The notes: a model not told the origin generated them from the sequence alone. A stretch of 64,000 bases of DNA from Aquibacillus koreensis (GCF_025154055.1 NZ_JAOALK010000056.1:1-64000); one strand, 5' to 3'; positions 8,371 through 17,039 are shown, numbered from the stretch's first letter. Numbers and translations: made by a program.

Positions 8371-8411
8371 CCGCGGTTCGAGAACTCCCGCGATATCAAA
8401 ACTAAGGAGGA
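8371..8411 (+). promoter_or_regulatory. preQ1 class I riboswitch controlling ypdP
   Basis: The sequence shows P1 arms CGCGG (8372-8376) and CCGCG (8388-8392), the loop segment TTCGAGAACTC, and an A-rich tail ATATCAAAACTAAGGAGG (8393-8410) that contains the ypdP ribosome site. This is the compact H-type pseudoknot of preQ1-I aptamers, whose 3' tail commonly reads AAACTAAGGAGG. Ligand binding would tie up the Shine-Dalgarno and switch off translation. Assignment is by consensus recognition, not by a covariance search. Confidence 0.82.
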
Positions 8412-8417
8412 ATATTT

Positions 8418-9101
8418 TTGATTAATGAATTATTATGGATCTTGTTCGCGTTAGTAAATTTTAGTCTTTTAATTATCATGTACCGCTTCTTCGGTAAGCC
8501 AGGTTTATTTGTTTGGATTGGAATGTCTACGGTTGTTGCAAATATCCAAGTGCTTAAAACTGTAGAATTATTTGGTTTGACGGCAACGCTTGGAAATATT
8601 ATTTATGGCACAGCGTTTCTTGCTACCGACATTCTCAATGAGAAGTACGGAAAGAAGGAAGCAAAAAAAGCAGTATGGATGGGGTTTGCTACATTAATTG
8701 CAATGACAATAATGATGCAGATCGCCTTACAGTTTACACCACATGCTGATGACTTCGCCCAAGAATCATTGACAACCTTGTTTGATCTCATACCTAACGT
8801 AGCAATTGGAAGTCTAACAGCCTACATTATAAGCCAATATTTTGATGTTTGGATTTATTCTAAAATTAAACGAGCCTTACCGAGCGAAAAACACTTATGG
8901 ATTCGAAATAATGCAAGTACAATGATAAGTCAATTGTTAGACAGTTTTATTTTCTGTTTTATTGCATTCTTCTTTGTATATCCATTCGAAATATGGATTC
9001 AATTATTCTTTACAACTTATATTATTAAGTTTATAGTTGCTGCAATAGATACACCTTTCTTGTACTTAGCAAAACGAATGAAGGTTAATGAAAACTCTTA
9101 A
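8418..9101 (+). CDS. ypdP: Queuosine precursor transporter (YhhQ/VUT family)
   Basis: This is an integral membrane protein of 227 residues with about six hydrophobic segments, of the VUT/YhhQ family that imports queuosine precursors (preQ0, preQ1 or queuine). Family hallmarks are NIIYGTAFLATDILNEKYGKKEAKKAV, with the acidic pair inside the membrane, and the later ASTMISQLLDSFIF. The start is TTG at 8418, seven bases after AAGGAGG, which is part of a preQ1 riboswitch; that regulation independently supports the substrate class. A weak hairpin separates it from ypeP, and the cspD-ypdP-ypeP order is close to that of B. subtilis. Confidence 0.92.
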   Translation: MINELLWILFALVNFSLLIIMYRFFGKPGLFVWIGMSTVVANIQVLKTVELFGLTATLGNIIYGTAFLATDILNEKYGKKEAKKAVWMGFATLIAMTIMMQIALQFTPHADDFAQESLTTLFDLIPNVAIGSLTAYIISQYFDVWIYSKIKRALPSEKHLWIRNNASTMISQLLDSFIFCFIAFFFVYPFEIWIQLFFTTYIIKFIVAAIDTPFLYLAKRMKVNENS

Positions 9102-9102
9102 T

Positions 9103-9126
9103 AGAGGGCATTCTTGCCCTCTTTCT
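9103..9126 (+). terminator. Weak hairpin between ypdP and ypeP
   Basis: AGAGGGCA / TGCCCTCT with a TTCT loop (9103-9122) is followed by TTCT. It may terminate partially, since ypeP starts only 30 bases later without an obvious promoter. Confidence 0.5.
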
Positions 9127-9152
9127 ATACGCTTACGAAAGAGGTAATAAGC

Positions 9153-9548
9153 ATGATTGAAATTTATACAGATGGAGCAGCGAGCGGTGACCCAGGTCCC
9201 AGCGGTGCAGGAATTTACATAAAAAAAGGTTCAGAACAATATGAATATCAATATTTTCTAGGTAATTTATCTAACCACGAAGCAGAGTTTTGGGCTGTTA
9301 TAAAGGCACTAGAAATATGTAAAGAACAGTTTCCTAATGAGATTGTTTCTGTACGGAGTGATTCAAAATTAGTTGTAGACGTGATTGAGAAAGAATTTAC
9401 AAAAAACAGTAAATTCTTACCATTATTGGAGATGGTTCAAAGAAATGCTAAGGACTTTCCATATTTCTTTATTAAGTGGATTCCAGAAAAACAAAATAAA
9501 AATGCGGATAAACTTGCTAGAAATGCCATTCAACAAAGAGACAAATAA
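9153..9548 (+). CDS. ypeP: RNase H-like protein (reverse-transcriptase-like RNase H fold)
   Basis: This is an RNase HI-fold protein of 131 residues. Acidic catalytic positions are visible: IYTDGAASGDPGPSGAG (first Asp near residue 5), SNHEAEFWAVIKAL (Glu near 48), VRSDSKLVVD (Asp) and the C-terminal NKNADKLARNA (Asp). These are the four carboxylates expected for RNA:DNA hybrid cleavage. An upstream in-frame extension is rejected because AAAGAGGT precedes the internal ATG at 9153. B. subtilis YpeP is the positional counterpart; activity there is debated, so catalysis is inferred. It converges on the next gene with only six bases between the stops. Confidence 0.87.
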   Translation: MIEIYTDGAASGDPGPSGAGIYIKKGSEQYEYQYFLGNLSNHEAEFWAVIKALEICKEQFPNEIVSVRSDSKLVVDVIEKEFTKNSKFLPLLEMVQRNAKDFPYFFIKWIPEKQNKNADKLARNAIQQRDK

Positions 9549-9554
9549 TTTCGG

Positions 9555-9827
9555 TTAAACAAACCCTTTGTCTCTTAGTATCTCTCTGGCTTCTGCATTT
9601 GTTTGGATGGAATCCTTATTTAACAATTCTAAAAGACTTATGTAAAAACTTCGGTCAAAGCTTAATTGGATTTGTAGTGTAAGCTTTAAAGCCATCTTAA
9701 TTTTCCAATCTGGGGCCGCTGTGTACCTTTTGCCAAAGTAGATAAATCGAATTTCCTCGTCGGTTAGCTTAAATCCTTTTGCCCATAAATCTTCTATATA
9801 GTTGGCTAATTGATCGTGCCTGTCCAT
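9555..9827 (-). CDS. Small conserved-looking protein of unknown function
   Basis: I do not recognise this 90-residue protein. It is soluble and mostly helical in appearance, with KGFKLTDEEIRFIYFGKRY near the N-terminus and a C-terminal NAEAREILRDKGFV segment. The start at 9827 is chosen because AAAGGTGG lies seven bases upstream; a longer frame to 9923 would place that site inside the gene. Codon use looks like that of its neighbours and no stop or shift interrupts it. It stands alone, convergent with ypeP and codirectional with bpsB, 109 bases away. It may match one of the small B. subtilis yp- genes of this region, but I cannot name it. Confidence 0.75.
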   Translation of the reverse strand: MDRHDQLANYIEDLWAKGFKLTDEEIRFIYFGKRYTAAPDWKIKMALKLTLQIQLSFDRSFYISLLELLNKDSIQTNAEAREILRDKGFV

Positions 9828-9936
9828 ATAAAAGCCACCTTTGCTACTAAAAAATAAAAAGTAATGCATCTTTTGTCGAATTACCCTTATTATAAAGTAC
9901 GAACATTCGTTTGTCGACCCCAAACACGCGTGTTCT

Positions 9937-10473
9937 TTAATCCGAAATTGTCACATCAAATAACGCCTTTTCTTCCATTGGTATTCTCACTCGTAATAAA
10001 AGTAAATGTAAGATTGGGAACAATAATGCTGTCAAATAAGCTTGAAAAAGAAGTGGGATGACAAACAATTCGATCCCTACAATCAGATAGTTCGGATGTT
10101 TAATCCATCGATATGGACCGCGACTTACTAAGTTTGAACCGGGCAAAACGATTATTTTGGTGTTCCAGAACTTTCCCAAAGAATAAATACACCAAACTCG
10201 AAACAACTGTGTAGTGAGAAAGACGAACAAAAATATAAAAAGCAATGCATCACTAAATGATAAAGATATAGGTGAGTAGATACTTTCTATCAATAAAAAC
10301 ACCAAAAACATAGAATGGGTAACCACAAACCATTTGTAGTGATCAGCACCAATTTCATATGCACCCTGCTTTTTCATCCATTTCTCATTTCGATTTGCTA
10401 TAATTAACTCGACAATCCTCTGTCCGATTAAAAATAAAAATAGAAGAAACAACCACGTTGCCATTACATCCAC
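9937..10473 (-). CDS. bpsB: Isoprenylcysteine carboxyl methyltransferase-like protein BpsB
   Basis: This is a membrane protein of 178 residues with several hydrophobic segments and the ICMT/PEMT-type C-terminal signature SRGPYRWIKHPNYLIVGIELF, which holds the SAM-binding residues. In B. subtilis the equivalent gene (ypbQ/bpsB) lies directly after the type III polyketide synthase and methylates alkylpyrones to their methyl ethers; the same product is inferred here. The start overlaps the bpsA stop by ten bases, so the genes are translationally coupled. A second ATG three codons in is a possible alternative start. Confidence 0.9.
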   Translation of the reverse strand: MDVMATWLFLLFLFLIGQRIVELIIANRNEKWMKKQGAYEIGADHYKWFVVTHSMFLVFLLIESIYSPISLSFSDALLFIFLFVFLTTQLFRVWCIYSLGKFWNTKIIVLPGSNLVSRGPYRWIKHPNYLIVGIELFVIPLLFQAYLTALLFPILHLLLLRVRIPMEEKALFDVTISD

Positions 10474-11549
10474 TCCAAACTTAATAATTCTGAGCTAAAA
10501 CCTGGTCCAAGCGCAGAAAGTAAGCTTCGTTCTCCGCCCTTTAGGTCCTCTTTCATCCATTCTTTTAAAATGTAGAACACTGTAACGGAGGACATATTGC
10601 CATGGTTTTTTAGCACCTGATAGGAATATTTTAATTCTTTTTGTGACACGTCTAATACCGCTTCAATTGATTGCAAGACTTTTTTACCTCCCGGATGTGC
10701 AACTAAAAATGACAATTCTTGTTTCGACCAACCCAATTGATCTAAAAATGAGTGCACATGGTCGTTCCAAAAATTTTCAACTAACGTTGGGATACTTTTT
10801 GCAAAAACAACCTCAAAACCATTATCCGTAATATCCCATCCCATTACATCTACCGCATTTTTCTTTAATCTAGAACTAGATTTCGCCATTACAGGACAAG
10901 CTTTCTTCCTTTCTCGTAAAAAAGGAGAAGATTCACCTAGTACTAATGCGGCAGAGATTCCATCACCAAATAATGCAGTTCCAATAAAATTACTTTTTTT
11001 ATGATCATTCTTTTGGAATGTTAAACCACAGAGTTCTATACCTACAACTAATACCGATCCTTTTGGATTAAACGAAAGCCATTCATTAGCCCTTGCCAAG
11101 CCACTTGCTCCCCCGGCACAACCAAGGCCCCATAACGGCATACGGATAACATCATCTCGAAAACTTCTTTCGTTCATAATATAAGCATCAATAGATGGAG
11201 TGGAGACACCTGTACTAGAAACAAAAATAATTGCATCAATAGCTTCATACGGAATTGGATTTTTTAGAAAATCTGGTTCCGCTAGACACTGATCAATCGC
11301 GTCCACACTATGCTCAATTGCTTTCATTTGATATAATTCATTTCTCTCTTTAAAAGAGTGGTCTTCTGCAAACCAATCTTTATCCACAACAAATTGACGA
11401 TTAGAGACAGAAGCATTTTCAAAGACAGGGAGCAACCGTTCCATTTCATGCATTGGACGTTGAAATATACCTTTTATAAAAGACTGTATTTCTTCTTGTT
11501 TTAAATTAAACGAAGGGATGCTTGTTCCGACTGAACAAATATAGGACAT
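10464..11549 (-). CDS. bpsA: Type III polyketide synthase (alkylpyrone synthase BpsA)
   Basis: This is a chalcone synthase-like enzyme that extends fatty acyl-CoA starters with malonyl-CoA to give alkylpyrones. The thiolase-fold triad is visible: C144 in WGLGCAGGASG, H285 in VAHPGGKK and N318 in NHGNMSS. The length of 361 residues is normal. The start follows AAAGGTG. It forms a two-gene operon with bpsB, as in B. subtilis, where the lipids are made in the membrane and their physiological role remains poorly known. No regulator is seen beside it. Confidence 0.95.
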   Translation of the reverse strand: MSYICSVGTSIPSFNLKQEEIQSFIKGIFQRPMHEMERLLPVFENASVSNRQFVVDKDWFAEDHSFKERNELYQMKAIEHSVDAIDQCLAEPDFLKNPIPYEAIDAIIFVSSTGVSTPSIDAYIMNERSFRDDVIRMPLWGLGCAGGASGLARANEWLSFNPKGSVLVVGIELCGLTFQKNDHKKSNFIGTALFGDGISAALVLGESSPFLRERKKACPVMAKSSSRLKKNAVDVMGWDITDNGFEVVFAKSIPTLVENFWNDHVHSFLDQLGWSKQELSFLVAHPGGKKVLQSIEAVLDVSQKELKYSYQVLKNHGNMSSVTVFYILKEWMKEDLKGGERSLLSALGPGFSSELLSLEWM

Positions 11550-11720
11550 ATTACCGACACCTTTTTTTATCTTAGTATGACCTATTAAAAACTATAATAT
11601 GAATGGCATTTTAGAGTCTCTTGTGACTACTGTTTTTATTGTATATTCTCAAACTGATCTGGGTGGGAAATAAACACCATTAACAGTGTAACGATCAGCC
11701 CTTTCATCACTGTTTAAATC

Positions 11721-11749
11721 AAAATAAAAAGATTGCCAATTTGACAACC
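11721..11749 (-). terminator. Terminator after the DedA gene
   Basis: On the minus strand GGTTGTC/GGCAATC (11731-11749, with G-U pairs) is followed by TTTTTATTTT (11721-11730). Confidence 0.65.
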
Positions 11750-11799
11750 TCTCTAAATCGTATAGGATACAGTTCTTAGCACCAAGCGTAGATAAATAA

Positions 11800-12402
11800 T
11801 TACTTTTTCTTTCCCCTAAACAAGAGGTAGCCTATAATTACCAATATAAATAAAACCACATAAACTACATTTTCATATATTTCTAAGTACTCTACGATTT
11901 CCTCCCAAGAAGCACCAACCGAAGCACCTAAGTAAATCAAGACTACATTCCAGATAAGCGTGCCGCATGTAGTAAAAAGAAGAAATATACCTATATTCAT
12001 TTTTGTTATACCAGCAGGGATGGAAATTAAACTACGTATTACTGGAATAAATCTACAAAAAAGGACCGTCCAAGCACCGTATTTCTCAAACCAACGATCA
12101 GCCCTGTATAAATCTTTTTTTGTTAACCTTAAAATACGCCCCCAGCGATCTACAATCTTTTCTAGTTTTTCTATACCTAGTTGAAACCCTATTAAATATA
12201 ATATAATGGCTCCTAGCAAAGAGCCTGCTGTCGATGACAGGACAGCACCTATAATAGTAAGGTTAGTTGTTGTAGTCATAAAACCAGTAAATGTTAAGAT
12301 AACTTCTGAAGGTATAGGAGGAAAAATATTTTCAAATGCAATTAAGAACATAATCCCCATATATCCATACTCATTTATAATAGATGTTAACCAGCTTTCC
12401 AT
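11800..12402 (-). CDS. DedA-family (VTT domain) membrane protein
   Basis: This 200-residue polytopic protein contains the VTT/DedA core: FENIFPPIPSEVILTFTGFM near residue 23, the re-entrant glycine-rich segment GSLLGAIILYLIGFQLG, and FCRFIPVIRSLISIPAGITKMN at about 115, which has the conserved arginine and proline pairs. DedA proteins take part in lipid flipping, including undecaprenyl phosphate and phospholipid recycling; which substrate this one handles is not shown. The start follows AAGGGAG. It is a single-gene unit with its own terminator. Confidence 0.9.
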   Translation of the reverse strand: MESWLTSIINEYGYMGIMFLIAFENIFPPIPSEVILTFTGFMTTTTNLTIIGAVLSSTAGSLLGAIILYLIGFQLGIEKLEKIVDRWGRILRLTKKDLYRADRWFEKYGAWTVLFCRFIPVIRSLISIPAGITKMNIGIFLLFTTCGTLIWNVVLIYLGASVGASWEEIVEYLEIYENVVYVVLFILVIIGYLLFRGKKK

Positions 12403-12621
12403 CGTATGCTCCCTTTAGTTTTCCAAATTTCGTCGTTGATACCAACACGAATCCGAAACTAGTATCTCAAGTTTTTTGTAATTTAATATTATCACCCGAA
12501 CAATACAATAAAGTTTATAGTAGATGCAACTCTATCGTTGCTCCGTCCTAACTAATCTCAAAATCTTACTTACAATTAATTTATGTTTGATAAGTAATCC
12601 CTATGCAACAAAGACTATATG

Positions 12622-13293
12622 TTAAATCATATTAAACATAATTAGACCTACTATAATAATAGCTGCATCTGCAAAAATATGTACTAGCCAAGAATTAATA
12701 AATCCTGCATTCTTTGTGTTCAACCAATTAAAAATTAATCCCACTGAAAATAGAGCAATTAAACACAAAAGGATTAACCATGGGTTAAACCATGTCTGAA
12801 ATATGGATATATGATAGACCGCAAAAAGTATAGATGAAAAGACATATGCTGTTCTCTTATATTTAAAGTTAAGTAAATTCTTAAATATGAACCCTCTAAA
12901 AAACCACTCTTCTAGAAACGAATTTCCAAATGTTATGTAAAGCCCTACAAAAATAAAATTACTTGGTGTTATATTAGACTTGGATGTCATTTCATTTGCA
13001 ATCGCATTAAAGTCAACAAAACGACCGAGTGTAAAATAGGCAATCAAGATGATGGAGAAAGTAGTTAACGCAAAGATCCAAGCAATTTTTGATGGTGGGT
13101 GAATGCTAAAGTTAAACACTTTCTTTATTGGTAAGCTTCTTACTTTTAAATAGTAAAACAATGGAACTAGCAAAAACACAAAAACTTTGAACAACGTTTG
13201 CCACAAGTAATTGACTTCTACTTGTTGTGTAAGTATATATAATAAAGCACAAGCAAATAAGGATGAAATTATTATAAACAATGAATCTTTCAC
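12622..13293 (-). CDS. CPBP-family intramembrane metalloprotease (CAAX protease-like)
   Basis: This is a multi-pass membrane protein of 223 residues with the Abi/CPBP motifs: E128-E129 with R133 in EEWFFRGF, and H161 in FAVYHIS; a third conserved block near NTKNAGFINSWLVHIFAD supplies the last His. These residues form the glutamate-based catalytic site of Rce1-like proteases. Bacterial members serve in prenyl-protein processing, bacteriocin maturation or immunity; none of those partners lies nearby, so its role is open. The start is GTG, eight bases after AGGGG. It stands alone between DedA and an SDR gene. Confidence 0.88.
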   Translation of the reverse strand: MKDSLFIIISSLFACALLYILTQQVEVNYLWQTLFKVFVFLLVPLFYYLKVRSLPIKKVFNFSIHPPSKIAWIFALTTFSIILIAYFTLGRFVDFNAIANEMTSKSNITPSNFIFVGLYITFGNSFLEEWFFRGFIFKNLLNFKYKRTAYVFSSILFAVYHISIFQTWFNPWLILLCLIALFSVGLIFNWLNTKNAGFINSWLVHIFADAAIIIVGLIMFNMI

Positions 13294-13381
13294 AAGTCAT
13301 TCCCCTAAGCATCTTTATTTTTTACCCTATCAATAGAATGCTTTGATAGATCTGGCAACATCTAGGTCCTTTGGTCACCTT

Positions 13382-14149
13382 TTAAAAGCCGTAAATAGTC
13401 ATTCCACCATCAACAAATAAAGTCTGCCCTGTTGTATAGTTGCTTGCATCAGACGCAAAATACACTGCTGTACCAACTAATTCTTCTAACTTACCAATTC
13501 TATTTAATGGTGTGCGATCTAATATATCATTTACATAGGCCTCGTCTTTTAATAACGTTTCTGTTAATGCAGTCGGGAAATACCATGGCCCTATCGCATT
13601 CACATTGATGCTATATTTCCCCAACTCCATTGCTAGATTTTTGGTCATTTGAATAATGGCGCTTTTCGTCATCGCATAGACAACACCTGTACGTAAAGCC
13701 ATATGTCCGCCTACAGATGAAACATTAATAATTTTGCCTTTGTTATTCCCCTTCATCTTTTTAGCAGCAGCCTGTGCTAAGAAAAATGCACTCTTCATAT
13801 TCACATCAACAATGTGCATCCATTCTTCTTCCGTAACATCTAAGGCTTGACTTCGAATATTGACCCCCGCATTGTTCACCCATATATCAATCGGACGCTC
13901 CCCAAGTAGTTCATCTACTTTGGCAATAATCTTCTTATAGTCTTTTATATCGTTACAAATCGTAAAAGCTTGTCTACCCAAAGCCTCTACTTCTTTTTTA
14001 ACTTTCTCTAAATCTTCTAGTGTTCTTGCTATTAACACGACGTCGGCTCCAGCCTCGGCATATCCTAAAGCAATAGCTCTTCCTATTCCTTTTGTTGCAC
14101 CCGTTACAACCGCTAACTTTCCGTCTAATGAAAAACTTGGTAAATACAA
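13382..14149 (-). CDS. SDR-family NAD(P)-dependent dehydrogenase
   Basis: This is a classical short-chain dehydrogenase of 255 residues. It has the TGATKGIG dinucleotide site (16-23), NNAG (92-95), catalytic S144/S145, Y158 and K162 (YAMTK), and the C-terminal TTGQTLFVDGGMTIYGF. The overall pattern is like gluconate 5-dehydrogenase or 2-deoxy-D-gluconate 3-dehydrogenase members, but the substrate cannot be fixed from sequence, and no sugar-acid genes lie next to it. The start is TTG at 14149, preceded by GGAGG seven bases upstream. It is divergent from the cytochrome oxidase operon. Confidence 0.9.
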   Translation of the reverse strand: MYLPSFSLDGKLAVVTGATKGIGRAIALGYAEAGADVVLIARTLEDLEKVKKEVEALGRQAFTICNDIKDYKKIIAKVDELLGERPIDIWVNNAGVNIRSQALDVTEEEWMHIVDVNMKSAFFLAQAAAKKMKGNNKGKIINVSSVGGHMALRTGVVYAMTKSAIIQMTKNLAMELGKYSINVNAIGPWYFPTALTETLLKDEAYVNDILDRTPLNRIGKLEELVGTAVYFASDASNYTTGQTLFVDGGMTIYGF

Positions 14150-14502
14150 TTTAAAACCTCCATCTCCTAGTTGAACAGCAAACTTACTTTTATGCTTTTT
14201 TATTTACTCTAGTATATATGAAAAACATTTCTAGAAACAGATGTACAAGTGCGCATATTATTTATTTATTTTAAACACTCTTCAGTATGATCGATCTGTC
14301 ACTTCCAATAATTCCCTGTTGACGTCACACATTCGCCACAGATTTTGTTAACATAAACGTTAAAAAAGTTTATATATCAAGCTTGAAAAGCGTTTTTGAA
14401 CAGTTTGTGAATCGTTCTGTAGTCAAGCCAAAATTGCTTTTTTTTCATGTAACATTAAATATGAAGGTTAATCTTTTCAAAGCACAATAAGGGGTGAAAG
14501 GG
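14150..14502. promoter_or_regulatory. Divergent control region, SDR gene and oxidase operon
   Basis: These 353 bases hold no gene. A plus-strand candidate promoter close to the operon is TTGCTT, 17 bases, AAATAT (about 14428-14456), which is weak. A perfect 8-base palindrome TGACGTCA lies at 14320-14327, and GTTAACATAAACGTTAA follows near 14350. Operators for redox or catabolite regulators may be here, but I cannot assign any. Confidence 0.4.
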
Positions 14503-14655
14503 ATGTCAAAAAGTTCATTACAAATGAAAAAGAAACAGGCACCGAAGGAAGAAGAGCAACCCGAATTAAAGGGAACATTTATCGCAGTTATGGGGTTAGG
14601 ACTATTTATCCTAATCAGTTGGTTTATTGTTTACTTTATATTTGTAGCTCGTTAA
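14503..14655 (+). CDS. Cytochrome c oxidase subunit IIa (b(o/a)3 type)
   Basis: This 50-residue protein has a lysine/glutamate-rich N-terminus and one C-terminal membrane helix (FIAVMGLGLFILISWFIVYF). It begins at an ATG preceded by AGGGG-type sequence (GGGGTGAAAGGG). Small single-helix subunits of this kind precede subunit II in ba3-type oxidase operons, as in Thermus and thermophilic Bacillaceae; the helix stands in for the missing first helix of the short subunit II. It is only 24 bases before the subunit II gene. The assignment rests on size, topology and position. Confidence 0.82.
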   Translation: MSKSSLQMKKKQAPKEEEQPELKGTFIAVMGLGLFILISWFIVYFIFVAR

Positions 14656-14679
14656 ACAAAAATTGGGGAGGGATAGAAT

Positions 14680-15186
14680 ATGCACTTACATAAGTATGAA
14701 AAAATTTGGCTCATCTTCGGAATAGGCTCACTCATCCTATTTCTTGTCGTATTGGGAGTAGGAGCATTCTACAAAGGTACACATCCGCCAAGTCATTTGG
14801 CAACGATTGATCCACAAAATGTGCAAGCGCACGAATCGTTTATGGACGAAAATCTTGGTTTGCGTCAAGTAGGAGAAGATCAATATCTCGTCAGTGTCAT
14901 TGCTTCCGCTTTTAATTATAACTTAGGCACAGACGAGGATGGCAAGGCGATAAGAACAGTAAGAATTCCTGTTGACTCTACTGTCGTCTTTCAAGTGACA
15001 ACTACCGATGTTATACATGGCTTTCAACTTGCTGGAACTAATGTCAATATGATGGTAGAACCTGGTTATATTAGCTCCTTGGAAACAACATTTAAGAAGC
15101 CTGGAACATATACGCTACTTTGTAATGAATACTGTGGCACAGGTCACCATATAATGGCCGCTACTGTGGAGGTGTATCAACCATGA
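14680..15186 (+). CDS. cbaB: b(o/a)3-type cytochrome c oxidase subunit II (CuA)
   Basis: This subunit of 168 residues has one N-terminal membrane helix (about 9-30) and an extracytoplasmic cupredoxin domain that carries the dinuclear CuA centre receiving electrons from cytochrome c. Copper ligands are visible in LLCNEYCGTGHHIM (C, E, C, H, M) plus the earlier histidine in TDVIHGFQLAGT. The single anchor helix, rather than two, is typical of ba3-type enzymes. Its stop overlaps the start of subunit I by four bases (ATGA), so translation is coupled. The start follows GGGGAGGG. Confidence 0.95.
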   Translation: MHLHKYEKIWLIFGIGSLILFLVVLGVGAFYKGTHPPSHLATIDPQNVQAHESFMDENLGLRQVGEDQYLVSVIASAFNYNLGTDEDGKAIRTVRIPVDSTVVFQVTTTDVIHGFQLAGTNVNMMVEPGYISSLETTFKKPGTYTLLCNEYCGTGHHIMAATVEVYQP

Positions 15187-16838
15187 TTACAAATAAAACA
15201 GGCATGAACAAACATGATTCAAGTCTTGTAATGGCTCATATGTGGGTAGCATTTATATCATTATTTATTGGCGGATTGATGGGACTTTTACAGACTCTCG
15301 TACGTTCGGGTACACTAACACTTCCATTCGGAATAGGTTATTATCAAATTTTAACGGTACATGGCGTAATTCTTGCACTTGTCTTAACTACTTTCTTTAT
15401 CATTGGTTTCCAATTTGCATTAATGAGTAAAACTGTTGGGATGACAGATAAACAAAGAGATAGTGCTTGGTTTGGTTTTTGGATTATGCTGTTTGGTACT
15501 GTGACAACAGCCGTTACGATTTTACTAGGTAAAGCAAGTGTCCTTTACACGTTTTACGCACCTTTGAAAGCATATCCTACCTTCTACATAGGATTAGCAC
15601 TAGTTGTCGTTGGAAGTTGGATTGGTTGTTTCACTAACTTTAGACAATTGTATGTATGGAAAAAGAAAAATAAAGGTGAAAAATCACCGTTACTAGCCTT
15701 TATGGTTGTCATCAATATGCTTCTTTGGTTTATCGCAACATTGGGTGTAGCTGCCACAGTTCTTATTCAATTTATTCCATGGTCATTAGGAATGGTTGAC
15801 ACGATTAATGTGTTAGTTAGTCGAACATTATTTTGGTACTTTGGCCATCCACTTGTTTATTTCTGGTTATTACCTGCTTACATGGCTTGGTATGCAATTA
15901 TTCCAAAGATTATTGGCGGGAAGATATTTAGTGATTCGCTTGCAAGGCTTTCATTTGTATTGTTCTTAATGTTTTCAATTCCAGTAGGTTTTCACCACCA
16001 ACTTACTGAACCAGGAATTGATGCTACATGGAAATTCATCCAAGTTGTCTTAACATTTATGGTAATTATACCTTCTTTACTAACTGCATTTTCTATGTTT
16101 GCAACTTTTGAAATTACTGGAAGAAGTAAAGGATACACAGGGTTATTTGGTTGGCTAAAAGGTTTACCGTGGAAAGATGTCCGCTTTTTTGCACCAATGG
16201 TAGGTATGTTAGCCTTTATTCCAGCGGGTACTGGTGGAATTATTAATGCATCAAATCAAATGAACCAAGTAGTTCATAATACCATTTGGGTAACGGGACA
16301 CTTCCATCTAACTGTAGGAACAACCGTAATCCTAACGTTCTTTGGTATTTCCTATTGGTTAATACCAGTTCTAACTGGCCGTAGGCTAACAAAGAAGATT
16401 AATACGCTCGGTATGATCCAAACGGTCGTTTGGGCATTTGGTATGTTAATCATGTCAGGTTCCATGCATATTGCAGGTCTACTTGGAGCACCAAGACGTT
16501 CCTCTTACTCAACATATGGAGGAAGTGAGCAAGCAACAGAATGGATTGGCTATCAATTAGCGCAAGCGATTGGTGGTTCTATCCTATTCATAGGAATCAT
16601 CCTAATGGTGTATATATTCCTTTATATGATCTATGCTGCTCCAAAAGGGGAAGAAGAATTTCCTATCTCTGAGGTATCCGAAAATGCCGAACCAACACCA
16701 AAATTTTTGGAGAACTGGAAATTATGGATTGGAATTACTGTAGCTTTAATCCTATTTGCTTACACGATTCCTTTCATCGACATTATTCAACATTCGCCTC
16801 CAGGATCCCCTGGATTTGATATGTTGATCAGACACTAA
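15183..16838 (+). CDS. cbaA: b(o/a)3-type cytochrome c oxidase subunit I
   Basis: This is the heme-copper catalytic subunit, 551 residues and about 13 membrane helices, which reduces oxygen and pumps protons. Histidine ligands are visible in YQILTVHGVILAL (low-spin heme), FWYFGHPLVYFWLLPAY (CuB His with cross-linked Tyr candidate), GFHHQLTEPG (CuB His pair) and VTGHFHLTVGTT (high-spin and low-spin heme). The EP-type hydrophilic D-channel residues of A-type oxidases are not apparent, which fits a B-family enzyme. It is the last gene of the three-gene operon and ends at a strong terminator. Geobacillus CbaA is the closest characterised type; affinity or expression under low oxygen is inferred. 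Confidence 0.96.
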   Translation: MITNKTGMNKHDSSLVMAHMWVAFISLFIGGLMGLLQTLVRSGTLTLPFGIGYYQILTVHGVILALVLTTFFIIGFQFALMSKTVGMTDKQRDSAWFGFWIMLFGTVTTAVTILLGKASVLYTFYAPLKAYPTFYIGLALVVVGSWIGCFTNFRQLYVWKKKNKGEKSPLLAFMVVINMLLWFIATLGVAATVLIQFIPWSLGMVDTINVLVSRTLFWYFGHPLVYFWLLPAYMAWYAIIPKIIGGKIFSDSLARLSFVLFLMFSIPVGFHHQLTEPGIDATWKFIQVVLTFMVIIPSLLTAFSMFATFEITGRSKGYTGLFGWLKGLPWKDVRFFAPMVGMLAFIPAGTGGIINASNQMNQVVHNTIWVTGHFHLTVGTTVILTFFGISYWLIPVLTGRRLTKKINTLGMIQTVVWAFGMLIMSGSMHIAGLLGAPRRSSYSTYGGSEQATEWIGYQLAQAIGGSILFIGIILMVYIFLYMIYAAPKGEEEFPISEVSENAEPTPKFLENWKLWIGITVALILFAYTIPFIDIIQHSPPGSPGFDMLIRH

Positions 16839-16841
16839 ACT

Positions 16842-16871
16842 AAAATGGCTAGGTCTTCCTAGCCATTTTTT
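16842..16871 (+). terminator. Oxidase operon terminator
   Basis: AAAATGGCTAG / CTAGCCATTTT with a 6-base loop, followed by more T, lies just after the subunit I gene. Confidence 0.88.
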
Positions 16872-17010
16872 CACGTAGCTTCCTCCTATCAGATCCTTTC
16901 CATCTAATACCAGCTTTATAATATGCTTACTTCCTAGCTTGCCTCCCCCCTTTCTTTCTTATAATTTGACACAATAATGTACCTATTTTCTAAAAAATCT
17001 ATGAAATACT

Positions 17011-17039
17011 TTGACATATAGGTAATAATGGTGTAAATT
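17011..17039 (+). promoter_or_regulatory. SigA promoter of guaC
   Basis: TTGACA (17011-17016), a 17-base spacer and TAAATT (17034-17039) lie about 60 bases before the guaC start. No purine riboswitch aptamer is visible in the leader. Confidence 0.75.

Noticed and set aside
13294-13381. Defence-system or bacteriocin context for the CPBP protease
   Set aside because: Neighbouring genes are DedA and an SDR dehydrogenase, with no toxin, peptide precursor, transporter or regulator.
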